This document shows positions 35,096 to 42,963 of a stretch of 64,000 bases of DNA, piece by piece. Under the pieces are notes generated by a model that worked only from the letters and a program-made list of their open reading frames with translations, ran no database searches and was not told the origin of the DNA. This DNA is from JBFWVD01 sp050246915 (GTDB lineage: Bacteria > Actinomycetota > Acidimicrobiia > Acidimicrobiales > Ilumatobacteraceae). Both the position numbers and the translations under genes were made by a program. How positions within the stretch are numbered: position 1 is the stretch's first letter; each line of letters begins with the position of its first letter. The stretch lies in contig JBFWVD010000006.1 in the NCBI GenBank assembly GCA_050246915.1, positions 29,529 to 93,528 of the forward strand, in the 5' to 3' direction.

Positions 35096-36163
35096 TCAAA
35101 CACTGTTCGCAGAAACGTCGTCACCCCAGCACTCGAACAGATCGAGCGCGAAGCGCCGTTCCACCTCGATGGTGCTGGCGACGCCGAACATGATGTCCCC
35201 AGTGAGATCGGGGGCGGAACGGGCCAGGCCCTCGATCATGTCGAGGCCCCACTGCTCGTGTTCAGCGTCGGCGAGCACGTGCACGTCGTAGAAGCGGCAC
35301 GCATCGGGGGCAGCCCCGAGACGGCGCAACGCCGACCCGTATCGTCGCATGGGCTCGACGGACGTCAACTCGAACGCCGCCAGTTGTCCGGCGAGGGCAC
35401 CGCGCCAGCGGCGCCGCAGACCGAACGTCGAGATCATGTTGCTGACGGCGAGCGCGCTCGCCGGCAGCACGTCGAGATGGGCATGTCGCCGGTCGTCGAG
35501 CCCGAGACTGCGCATCGCGCGCGCGAACAACACGCTGTGCATCTCGCGGTCGGGGGCATCACAGCCGTACTCACCGGCTTGGATGCGCACGAGATTTCGC
35601 TTTGCCTCGCCCGCAAGTCGTGGGATCGCAAAGGAATGGAAGTCGCCCTCCGCGAGCTGATAGCCCGACCGATGGACGACGATCCGCCGCATCTGGTCGA
35701 GCGTGCCACGCTCGAGCATGAACGCCGACAGCGATGGCGAGTGATCGTCGTCCAACATCTGGATCACCGCTCGTCGCACAGCGCCGGGACGCGGACCGTT
35801 CGAGACGCCTGTTGCCGACCGCAGCGCTCCGATGAACGCCGTCTCGAGTTGCGCGCGGAACGCGAGGAGCGATGGTGACCACTCGTGTTCGGGATCGACG
35901 CCGGGAAGTCCTGCGAGGTGAAGATCGTGGCAGAGGTACAACGCCATATGGAGATCGTCACTCCACCCATCGGCCTGCACGGGCGGCGCGGGGTCACCAT
36001 GCCTCGAACTCGATGAGGGCGACCTCGAGAGCTGTCGCAGCACCCAGTGGGAGAGCGGACCGCGTGGGTCAGGCCATGGCACCGGACAGGCCGGCGAACA
36101 GTTGCAGTTGGGGACGGGGGCGAACCTCGGGGTGCGATTGCGTCGCAACGTCGTCGGTGACAT
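35096..36163 (-). CDS. Iron-containing redox enzyme family protein (heme-oxygenase-like fold)
   Basis: 355 residues, GAGGAG before ATG 36163. After a Cys/Pro-rich N-terminus (NCNCSPACPVP) comes a helical domain with LHMALYLCHDLHLAG, QMLDDDHSPSLSAFMLERG and the late VLADAEHEQWGLDMIEGL, matching the Haem_oxygenas_2-like di-iron or iron redox family. Members carry out unusual oxidations, for example of fatty acids or amines. The stop overlaps the upstream extension of the phosphatase frame, so the two genes may be on one transcript. The N-terminal Cys pattern might bind metal. Confidence 0.75.
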   Translation of the reverse strand: MSPTTLRRNRTPRFAPVPNCNCSPACPVPWPDPRGPLSHWVLRQLSRSPSSSSRHGDPAPPVQADGWSDDLHMALYLCHDLHLAGLPGVDPEHEWSPSLLAFRAQLETAFIGALRSATGVSNGPRPGAVRRAVIQMLDDDHSPSLSAFMLERGTLDQMRRIVVHRSGYQLAEGDFHSFAIPRLAGEAKRNLVRIQAGEYGCDAPDREMHSVLFARAMRSLGLDDRRHAHLDVLPASALAVSNMISTFGLRRRWRGALAGQLAAFELTSVEPMRRYGSALRRLGAAPDACRFYDVHVLADAEHEQWGLDMIEGLARSAPDLTGDIMFGVASTIEVERRFALDLFECWGDDVSANSV

Positions 36164-36294
36164 GGCGCATCTCCTCGCTCGGTGTGTTCATCCGGCCTAC
36201 CCAGATGGGCAGCCGGTGAACCCACGCCCGGGGAACACCACTCGTACGGGTGACCTGCGCCGACAGCGCACGGCGATCGGGCGCACCTCCGCGA

Positions 36295-37245
36295 TCACAG
36301 TTCTGGGAGACGCTGACGCACTCCGATCATCGCCCGGAACGGATCGCCATGTGCCGAGACGCGCTCCCACACCGATCGAGCCGTCCATCGGTCCGGTCGC
36401 AATTCGTCGTCGTCGAGTTCGTCCCACTCGATCGGTATCGACACCGGCCCTCCTGGCGCAGGACGGATGCTGAACGGCGCCACCAATGTCTTGTTGAGAG
36501 CGTTCTGTGTGTAGTCCAAGCGGGCCTTGCCGTGCCGATCAGCCTTGTGCCACTTCCAGCTCACCATGGTCGGAACCGTTGCCCCGACTGTTCTCGACAG
36601 CGCCTCGACGAGGCGGCGCGTGTCGTCAAAACTGCCTACACCGTCGACCGGTATCCAAATCTGCACACCACGTTGGCCGGTCACCTTGGGTCGGGCGATG
36701 AGACCCAGATGCTCGATCGCCGTACGGAACAGCCGAGCGAGCACCAACGTCTCGTCCCAGGTCGTGTCCGGGCCCGGGTCGATGTCGATGAGCGCGAACG
36801 ACGGAACGTCGGGAACTGCGGCGGTCGACGTCCACGGGTGCAGTTCAAACGCGCCGTAGTTCGCCACCCACGCCAACGACACCGCTCCGTCGAGGACGAA
36901 GTAGTCCCGCTCGGCACCTGATGAGAACGGACTCGGCCACCGCCGGATCCACTCCGGTGCATGGGACGGCACTGCTTTGTTCCAGAACCCCGGTTGCTCG
37001 GTGCCGTTCGGGAATCGGTGGAGGTTGACCGGCCGGCCCCACAGATACGGTCCGATCCACGGGGCGACGCGCGCGTAGTACTCGATCAGATCACGTTTCG
37101 TCAGCGGGGCTTCGCCGTCACGCCCGGGGAGCATCTGCTTGTCGAGGTTCGTCAGGTGGACCACGCGCCCGTCAAGCTGCCAATCCCCCTCGCCGCGCAA
37201 GGCGCGCAAGGCGCTCAGCTCGGAGTCGCTCGGTGGAGTCCACAC
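36295..37245 (-). CDS. LigD-type DNA polymerase/primase domain protein
   Basis: 316 residues from GTG 37245, though its start is uncertain. It covers the LigD Pol domain: VVHLTNLDKQMLPGRDGEAPLTKRDLIEYYARVAPWIGPYL, RPVNLHRFPNG, FWNKAVPSHAPEWI, FALIDIDPGPDTTWDE (the catalytic acidic pair), RPKVTGQRGVQIWIPVD and SWKWHKADR-type ATVPTMVSW. This domain performs gap filling in non-homologous end joining. Upstream, in another frame and overlapping by 31 bases, is a fragment of the LigD phosphoesterase domain. No ligase or Ku is in the window. The two frames may be one frameshifted gene. Confidence 0.82.
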   Translation of the reverse strand: MWTPPSDSELSALRALRGEGDWQLDGRVVHLTNLDKQMLPGRDGEAPLTKRDLIEYYARVAPWIGPYLWGRPVNLHRFPNGTEQPGFWNKAVPSHAPEWIRRWPSPFSSGAERDYFVLDGAVSLAWVANYGAFELHPWTSTAAVPDVPSFALIDIDPGPDTTWDETLVLARLFRTAIEHLGLIARPKVTGQRGVQIWIPVDGVGSFDDTRRLVEALSRTVGATVPTMVSWKWHKADRHGKARLDYTQNALNKTLVAPFSIRPAPGGPVSIPIEWDELDDDELRPDRWTARSVWERVSAHGDPFRAMIGVRQRLPEL

Positions 37246-37493
37246 GGCAGGCGCGCCATCTCGTCGGGGTCGGGTTCCCACCAGCCGTCGTCCCACAGCA
37301 CGACATCGCCCTTGCCGTACCCATCGACGATCACCCCTTCGAAGTAGCTGTAGTAGTACGGATGGTCCTCGACCTCGATGGCCAGCGAACGCACCCCGGG
37401 ATCGAGCGACGGGGCCTTGGGCACCGCCCAGCTGGCCATCGGCCCACCGGACGACGGATCGTCGATCTCGCCAACGCGTTTCGCTGATCCCAT
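37215..37493 (-). pseudogene. Truncated LigD 3'-phosphoesterase domain
   Basis: 92 residues with TAGGAG seven bases before ATG 37493. Residues 19-75 match the middle of the LigD PE domain (MASWAVPKAPSLDPGVRSLAI, VEDHPYYYSYFEGVI, GYGKGDVVLWDDGWWEPD). The upstream part of the domain with the HYDFRLE block, which carries most metal ligands, is absent, and the frame stops by TGA at 37215 before the domain is complete. Retained H in VEDHP and Y in YYSYF alone are not enough for activity. The next frame carries the LigD polymerase. Confidence 0.75.
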
Positions 37494-37561
37494 CGCGTGC
37501 TCCTACCCCGCGACGGCGCCCATCAGTCGCCGTTGCTCGATCGAGGCCAGCCTGGTTGGCG

Positions 37562-38224
37562 TCAACCTTCTTTGACGCGCTCCAGCCGAACGTGGGTGAC
37601 CGCCGGGCTGGCGCTGTGTTCGACGCACCGATAGTTGTCGGCGATCTCGACTCCGTCGAGCAAGCGCGCACCGGCACCGATGAGCACGGGCACGATGACG
37701 AGATGCAGTTCGTCGACCAGTCCGGCGCGCAGGTACTGACGGACCACGTCGGCTCCACCGTTCAGGCGTACGTCCTTGCCGTCGGCGGCATCGAACGCTC
37801 GCTCGAGTGCGCTGGCGATGCCGTCGGTGACGAAGTGGAACGTCGTCCCGCCTTCCTTCGGGATGGAGGCGCGTGGATGGTGGGTGAGGACGAAGACGTC
37901 GCTGTGGTACGGCGGGTTCGGACCCCACCACCCTGTCCAGTCGTCGTCGGTCCACGGTCCACGCGACGGGGCGAACATGTTGCGCCCCATGATCGACGCG
38001 CCGATGTTGTCGAATGCCGCGGCCAGGAACGAGTTGTCGAGACCCTCTTCGCCGCCGTCTCGGCCGATCATCTGCGCACCGGTCTTCGTGGCGAAGAACC
38101 AATCGTGGAATCCCTCGACATGATCGCCGAAGGGTTGGTCGAGCCGTTGGTTGTCACCGGCCATGAAGCCGTCGAGCGAGACGAAGAGGCAGCGGGCCAC
38201 GAGCTTTTGTCCGCAATCGTTCAT
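37562..38224 (-). CDS. Dihydrofolate reductase family protein (RibD C-terminal-like)
   Basis: 220 residues from ATG 38224, overlapping the SRPBCC stop (ATGA). The fold includes CLFVSLDGFMAG, SIMGRNMFAP, WWGPNPPYHSDVFVLTHHPRASIPKEGGTTFHFVTDG and DVRLNGGADVVRQYLRAGLVDELHLVIVPVLIGAGARLL, all marks of the RibD_C/YyaP reductase family, which uses NADPH on unknown substrates. Third gene of an ArsR-SRPBCC-reductase operon; such operons recur in actinobacteria and probably respond to a small hydrophobic ligand. Confidence 0.85.
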   Translation of the reverse strand: MNDCGQKLVARCLFVSLDGFMAGDNQRLDQPFGDHVEGFHDWFFATKTGAQMIGRDGGEEGLDNSFLAAAFDNIGASIMGRNMFAPSRGPWTDDDWTGWWGPNPPYHSDVFVLTHHPRASIPKEGGTTFHFVTDGIASALERAFDAADGKDVRLNGGADVVRQYLRAGLVDELHLVIVPVLIGAGARLLDGVEIADNYRCVEHSASPAVTHVRLERVKEG

Positions 38225-38757
38225 GACGGGTCTCCTTGTGGTGCGAAGCCGAGTGATGCGTAGTGCTGCTGTGCGATGGCGAAACCGTCCCAGTCCCACG
38301 CGATCGGCTGGCCAGCCAGGCATGGCTCCAGTCGCGCCAGCGACGCGTGGAGCCCGACGACGTAGCAGTTGTCGATGGCGGTGGAGGTATCGGTGACGAA
38401 GTGGCTCAAGCGCAGCACACATCCTGTGTCCACCGCTTCGAGCTCCCAGCGCATGAGCGACCCAGGGTCGATGTGGGTGTGCTCGAGCAACCTCGGCCGC
38501 TCGACCCGCAAGATGGTGCACGTCATCACCATCGGCTCATCACCTGAGGCGGTCATCACCATCAGGCCACCCTCGCGCAGATCGATGGTGATGTCGGCAT
38601 CGAACGGAAGCCACCACTGCGCCAGGCGTGCCGGATCGGTGATGGCATCCCACACGTCGTCGATGGCGTAGCCGAGGTGACGCTCGAAGCGGATCACCCC
38701 ACCGTCTGGCGTGCGTTCGATGACGCCGTCGTATTCGGGCGTCTCTCGGTCGGTCAT
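38221..38757 (-). CDS. SRPBCC (AHSA1-type) domain protein
   Basis: 178 residues. AHSA1/START-like fold: GGVIRFERHLGYAIDDVWDAITDPARLAQWWLPFDADITIDLREGG and later LLEHTHIDPGSLMRWELEAVDTGCVLRLSHFV. It offers a ligand-binding cavity and is typically co-encoded with ArsR regulators. Overlaps by four bases with both neighbours (ArsR upstream, reductase downstream), so the three proteins are made from one transcript. No catalytic residues visible. Confidence 0.87.
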   Translation of the reverse strand: MTDRETPEYDGVIERTPDGGVIRFERHLGYAIDDVWDAITDPARLAQWWLPFDADITIDLREGGLMVMTASGDEPMVMTCTILRVERPRLLEHTHIDPGSLMRWELEAVDTGCVLRLSHFVTDTSTAIDNCYVVGLHASLARLEPCLAGQPIAWDWDGFAIAQQHYASLGFAPQGDPS

Positions 38758-39113
38758 CGAGGCTCCTTCGGGACTGCGGATCGTTTCGAGGCGACTGGCG
38801 AGGCGGTCTGTGCAAGATGGCGTTCGAGAGCGTCGAGACGCTCAGCCCAAAAGGCCCGATACGGCTCGAGCCAAGCGTCCAGGTCCATGAGCGGCTCGGG
38901 ACGCAATCGATACATGCGGCGCTGGGCGTCTCGTCGAACCTCGACCAGGCCGACGTCGCGCAGGACCTTGAGATGGCGCGACACCCCGGGTTGATGCATG
39001 TCGACCTGGGTGACCAGGTCGGTCACCGAACATTCCCGCTCACGCACGGCGTCGAGGATCCGTCGACGCGTCGGATCGGCTATCGCATCGAGAACTTCGA
39101 ACCCAACCGGCAC
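38754..39113 (-). CDS. ArsR family transcriptional regulator
   Basis: 119 residues from GTG 39113. Winged HTH: FEVLDAIADPTRRRILDAVRERECSVTDLVTQVDMHQPGVSRHLKVLRDVGLVEVRRDAQRRMYRL, without the Cys metal-sensor motif, so of the SRPBCC-associated, non-metal kind. The GTG lies exactly seven bases after a -10 element (TATGTT), so the mRNA probably begins at the start codon itself (leaderless). The palindrome CATATATATG between its -35 and -10 could be the autoregulatory site. First gene of the three-gene operon. Confidence 0.87.
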   Translation of the reverse strand: MPVGFEVLDAIADPTRRRILDAVRERECSVTDLVTQVDMHQPGVSRHLKVLRDVGLVEVRRDAQRRMYRLRPEPLMDLDAWLEPYRAFWAERLDALERHLAQTASPVASKRSAVPKEPR

Positions 39114-39148
39114 AGGGCGAACATACGGCCTGGCATATATATGGTCAA
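39113..39148 (-). promoter_or_regulatory. Promoter of the ArsR operon, leaderless, with palindrome
   Basis: Minus-strand TTGACC (39148-39143), 17-base spacer, TATGTT (39125-39120), then six bases to the GTG start at 39113. The spacer contains CATATATATG (39134-39143), a perfect 10-base palindrome overlapping the -35 edge, where a repressor would block RNA polymerase. One of the best sigma-70-type promoters in the window. Confidence 0.6.
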
Positions 39149-39246
39149 GCAGATGTACTTGCCTCGATGAACTCGATCCGGAGACCGAGCGGATCGCAGT
39201 GGTACCACCACCCAATTCGCCCGTGGCGATCCGCCGTGCTGCTCGC
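39145..39246 (-). pseudogene. C-terminal remnant of a VOC protein
   Basis: Directly after the MFS stop codon and in the same frame, 33 codons read ...DRHGRIGWWYHCDPLGLRIEFIEASTSA and stop at TGA 39147-39145. DPLG-x-RIEF is the classic closing strand of glyoxalase/VOC proteins. No start and no N-terminal part exist. The ArsR promoter -35 box overlaps its last codons. It is a leftover of a deleted gene or a truncated duplication. Confidence 0.55.
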
Positions 39247-39249
39247 GCC

Positions 39250-40695
39250 TCACTCGGGCGACAGCAACATCGGTCCGTCGTCGTGACGTGACACCTGCGG
39301 GGGCATCCGGAGCGCCAACACCAGCGCGATGACGACGCCCAGCGCGGCGGCGTAGAACGCCGAGTTGTAGGTGGCCTGGGCGTGCGCCGGTGTGGGATCG
39401 ACTCCCATGCGCGTCGACACGACCGCTCCGAGTATGGCGACCGCCAGAGCACCCGAGACCTGCCCACCGAGTGACCGCATGCCGGTGCCTTGCGGTATCA
39501 GATGGGCGGGGAGTTCGCTGATACCCGCCACCATGGCCGGCGCGATGACCAGCCCCATCCCAGCGCTCTGGACGCTGAGGATCGCCCCGACGACGAAGAC
39601 GGGGGTGTCGAGCTGCAACCTCGTGAGACCCAGGGTCCCGACGAGCGAGAGCACGCAACCGGCGACGATCGGCAGACGGGGCCCGACCCGCTCGATGAGT
39701 CGACCACTGGCGAAGCTGGCCGCCATACCCACCAGTGCGCCGGGGGCTAGGAGCGCTCCGGCCTCGAGGGCGCTGTAGCCACGCAACGATTCGAGCGCCA
39801 ACGGTACGAACACCAGGCGGCCGAACTGGGCCATGGCCACCAGCATCATGATGATCAGAGCCGAGCGGAAGTTCGACAGCGACAGCATCCGCAGCTCGAC
39901 CAGCGGGTGCGGGATCTTGAGTTCGTACGCGACGAACGCCGCCAGCGCCGCAACACCGATGGCGAGGCTCGTCACCGTGGCGGTCGAGGTCCAGCCCCAG
40001 TCATTGCCTTGCATGAGTCCGAGCGCGGCGAGGCTCAACCCACCAGAACCGAGCAACAGACCGACTCCGTCGAACGCCCGATCCGATCGAACGCCCACCA
40101 CAGGGATCAGGCGCCGTCCGGCCACGATGGCCAACGCGCCGATCGGAACGTTGACGAGGAAGAGCCAATGCCAACTCACGTTGTCGACGATGAGACCGCC
40201 CGCGGTGGGGCCAACGGCGGGCGTGAGCATGAGCGCCATGCTGGCAATGCCCATGGCCCGCCCGTGCATCTCGCGTGGGAACAAGCTGAGCATCATCGCC
40301 ATGCCAACGGGCGCCATCACCCCGCCCGCGCTCCCCTGCACGACGCGCATGGCCACGAGAGCGCCGAGGTTCGGCGACGCGGCACACCCCACCGATGCCA
40401 GACAGAAGCCGATGAACGCCGTGAGGAACACGCCCTTCTGCCCGAGTCGTCCGGCCAGCCAACCCGCCACCGGCTGCGAACCGCAGGTCCCGAGAAAATA
40501 CGCGGTGGCCACCCACGCGATCGACGTTCCCACACCCAGGTCGTGTCCGATGTCGCGCAACGCCACGTTCACGATGGTGGTGTCCAAGGTGACCAGGACG
40601 ATGCCAGCGATCACCGGCACGGCGGCCAACCACGGATCGACCGGCTTGGGCCCAGCTTCGAACGGTTCGGGCACGACGTCGGATATCTCGGTCAT
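39250..40695 (-). CDS. MFS transporter, DHA2 (EmrB/QacA) family
   Basis: 481 residues, AAGGGA before ATG 40695. About 14 hydrophobic helices; motif A-type GWLAGRLGQKGVF between helices 2 and 3, motif C-like PVGMAMMLSLFPREMHGRAMG, and GPTAGGLIVDNVSWHWLFLVNVPIGALAI, which is diagnostic of DHA2 drug:proton antiporters. Likely exports drugs or hydrophobic metabolites. It is divergent from the SDR at 40827 across 131 bases that contain CAACGTTG (40772-40779), a possible operator. Confidence 0.9.
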   Translation of the reverse strand: MTEISDVVPEPFEAGPKPVDPWLAAVPVIAGIVLVTLDTTIVNVALRDIGHDLGVGTSIAWVATAYFLGTCGSQPVAGWLAGRLGQKGVFLTAFIGFCLASVGCAASPNLGALVAMRVVQGSAGGVMAPVGMAMMLSLFPREMHGRAMGIASMALMLTPAVGPTAGGLIVDNVSWHWLFLVNVPIGALAIVAGRRLIPVVGVRSDRAFDGVGLLLGSGGLSLAALGLMQGNDWGWTSTATVTSLAIGVAALAAFVAYELKIPHPLVELRMLSLSNFRSALIIMMLVAMAQFGRLVFVPLALESLRGYSALEAGALLAPGALVGMAASFASGRLIERVGPRLPIVAGCVLSLVGTLGLTRLQLDTPVFVVGAILSVQSAGMGLVIAPAMVAGISELPAHLIPQGTGMRSLGGQVSGALAVAILGAVVSTRMGVDPTPAHAQATYNSAFYAAALGVVIALVLALRMPPQVSRHDDGPMLLSPE

Positions 40696-40826
40696 GGACC
40701 CATCCCTTCTCGACGTCGCACAGCTCCCCAGCGGACGGTGACGAGAGTATCCAGCGCAGCAGCGGCGCGTTCAACGTTGTTCGCTCCCGTAACATCGCCG
40801 GGCTGACACGGTCGAAGGGGGTTGCG

Positions 40827-41738
40827 ATGACGGGAAGACTGGCGGGCAAGGTGGCGCTCATCACGGGCGCCGGCCACGGACAGGGACGGTCACATGCCCT
40901 GCGCCTGGCGCAGGAGGGTGCCGACATCATTGCCATCGACGCGTGCGCGCCGATCAGCAAGCACATCCTCTATCCGATGGCTGATGACGCCGATCTGGCC
41001 GAGACCGTCCGACGCGTCGAGGAGTTCGATCGTCGTGCCGTGGGTGCGAAGGCCGACGTGCGGGACATCGGCCAGATGCAGGCCGCCGTCGCGCAAGGTC
41101 TTGCCGAGTTCGGCCACATCGACATCGTCGTGGCCAACGCCGGGATCTTCGGCTTCCACAACTGTTGGGAGATCCCCGACGACGCGTGGGACGACATGAT
41201 CGACACCAACCTCAAGGGCCCGTTCAACACCATCAAGGCGGTGGTGCCGTCGATGATCGAGGCCAAGCGCGGTGGCTCCATCATCATCACCAGTTCGTCG
41301 GCTGGTCTGCGCGGTCAGATGTTGTTCGCGCATTACAGCGCGGCCAAGTTCGGTCTGGTGGGTTTGATGAAGACCTGCTCCAACGAACTGGCCCGCTACA
41401 GCATCCGGGTCAACACCATCCACCCCGGTGGTGTCGGCGAGGACCACACGTTCAACAACGATCGCAGCAACGCCGACAGCTTCATCTCCACCCGCAACCC
41501 GGCGTTCATCGATGTGTTCACCGAAGCACAGGCCAAGGGCGACATGTTGACGTTGATGGTCGGCATGAACACCATGCGCGATCCGGCCGTCACCGACCCC
41601 AACGTCGTGTACGCGCCGTTGCCCACCGTCGAACCGGTCGACATCTCCAACGCCGTGTTGTTCCTGGCGTCCGATGAGGCTCGCTACATCACCGGCATCC
41701 AACTCCCGGTGGATGCCGGCGGTACCAACACCCCCTGA
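40827..41738 (+). CDS. Mycofactocin-coupled SDR family oxidoreductase
   Basis: 303 residues. GKVALITGAGHGQGRSHALRLAQEGADIIAIDACAP, the family insertion YPMADDADLAETVRRVEEFDRRAVGAKADVRD, VVANAGIFG and the SSSAG/HYSAAKFG catalytic block identify the TIGR03971-type SDRs that keep a tightly bound NAD and pass electrons to mycofactocin. C-terminal DEARYITGIQLPVDAGGTNTP is typical. It oxidises an alcohol, often a terpenol or similar. No mycofactocin biosynthesis genes lie in the window. Confidence 0.88.
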   Translation: MTGRLAGKVALITGAGHGQGRSHALRLAQEGADIIAIDACAPISKHILYPMADDADLAETVRRVEEFDRRAVGAKADVRDIGQMQAAVAQGLAEFGHIDIVVANAGIFGFHNCWEIPDDAWDDMIDTNLKGPFNTIKAVVPSMIEAKRGGSIIITSSSAGLRGQMLFAHYSAAKFGLVGLMKTCSNELARYSIRVNTIHPGGVGEDHTFNNDRSNADSFISTRNPAFIDVFTEAQAKGDMLTLMVGMNTMRDPAVTDPNVVYAPLPTVEPVDISNAVLFLASDEARYITGIQLPVDAGGTNTP

Positions 41739-41739
41739 C

Positions 41740-41755
41740 CGCAACCGAGGTTGCG
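41740..41755. terminator. Hairpin between convergent genes
   Basis: CGCAAC-CGAG-GTTGCG, 6-bp stem with a four-base loop, starting two bases after the SDR stop (41738) and 16 bases before the P450 stop (41772). It could terminate both genes. Confidence 0.5.
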
Positions 41756-41771
41756 CCCATCTTGTGGCTGC

Positions 41772-42962
41772 TCAGAACGTCACTTCGAGCTGGGCCGGTC
41801 CACGCAGGATCGTGCCACCGACCTTGGCGTCGGTACCCTCGGCCAGCGCGATGTCGGGCAATCGCTCCAGCAATGCATCGAGACCGGTGCGGATCTCCGC
41901 CAGGGCCAGATGGTTCCCGACGCACAGATGGGTACCGAAACCGAACGTCAACGGTGCTGCCGCGAACTTGCGATCGGGCATGAAGCGATCCGGATCGCTG
42001 TAAACGGCAGGGTCCCGATTGGCCGATTGGATCGAGTGGATCATGAACGTCCCGGGCTCGAGGTGGACACCGCGCCAATCGACGGCGCGGTCCTCCGGTG
42101 ACTTGCGCGGCAAGTTGGCCACCGGCGCGTCGAACCGCATCGCCTCCTCGACCATCGTGGTGCGCACCTCGGGCCGTTCACGGGCGGCGGCCATGAGCTC
42201 AGGCTGTGTCAGCAACGCCGACAAGAGGTTGCCCATCCCCAACAAGGTCGTGTCCGCGGCTGCCGGGAACAGGTGCCGGACGAAGGATTGGCAATCTTCG
42301 TCGTCGAGTCGTTCGCCCTCGAATTCGGAGTGGATCACCACAGAGATCAAGTCGTCACCGGGCTTGGACCGACGCGCCTCGATGAGCGGCGTGACCATCT
42401 CGACGAACCAGGCCTTCGCCTCGAGAGCGCCTTCGGGGTCGAAGTCGTAACGGATGAGATCTCCTGCCAACTTCGCGGTGCGGGCATCATCGGTGGACGG
42501 CAGTTCGAGCAGCCGCGTGATGATGCGCAACGGGTAGCGATGGGTGAACTGGCTCACCAACTCGGCGTGACCGTCGGCGGCGAATTCGTCGATGAGTTCA
42601 TGCGCTACTTGGCGCATGAGTTCCAGGTACGTGGGGATCACCGAGCGTCGAAACGGCGGCGACAGGATCGCTCGACGAATGCGGTGCTCCGACCCCTCGT
42701 AGGTCGACACGAAGTTGCCGAGCGCCATGGCCGATCCGCCGAGGTGGATGGTCCGACCCGGCAGGTTCTGCTCGTCCTTGAATGCGGCGCTGACCACCTC
42801 ATAGGACAGCAACAACACAGCTGGTTGACCGAACAGTTGCACCTCCCACATCGGGCTCTGCTCACGCCAGCGAGCCAATTGGACGTGCAGATCCATCGTC
42901 GCGCCCAGGTGTTCGTGGGCGAAGTCGAACTCGGCGAACGGAAGTGCGTCGATGCGGGCCAT
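41772..42962 (-). CDS. Cytochrome P450
   Basis: 396 residues, full length. Heme-binding FGFGTHLCVGNH with C347, I-helix AAADTT (234-239), ExxR as E273-R276 (EEAMR), and the C-terminal ANRDPAVYSDPDRF meander. The I-helix Thr supports normal oxygen activation. Soluble class I enzyme needing ferredoxin partners, none of which is adjacent. It starts one base from the upstream LLM stop, so both are on one transcript, which suggests a joint oxidation step on the same substrate. Compare the broken P450 at 12589. Confidence 0.92.
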   Translation of the reverse strand: MARIDALPFAEFDFAHEHLGATMDLHVQLARWREQSPMWEVQLFGQPAVLLLSYEVVSAAFKDEQNLPGRTIHLGGSAMALGNFVSTYEGSEHRIRRAILSPPFRRSVIPTYLELMRQVAHELIDEFAADGHAELVSQFTHRYPLRIITRLLELPSTDDARTAKLAGDLIRYDFDPEGALEAKAWFVEMVTPLIEARRSKPGDDLISVVIHSEFEGERLDDEDCQSFVRHLFPAAADTTLLGMGNLLSALLTQPELMAAARERPEVRTTMVEEAMRFDAPVANLPRKSPEDRAVDWRGVHLEPGTFMIHSIQSANRDPAVYSDPDRFMPDRKFAAAPLTFGFGTHLCVGNHLALAEIRTGLDALLERLPDIALAEGTDAKVGGTILRGPAQLEVTF

Positions 42963-42963
42963 G

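Noticed and set aside
37215..37493. Programmed frameshift joining PE fragment and LigD polymerase
   Set aside because: No slippery sequence or downstream structure was evident, and the PE fragment lacks catalytic residues; decay or sequencing error is simpler.
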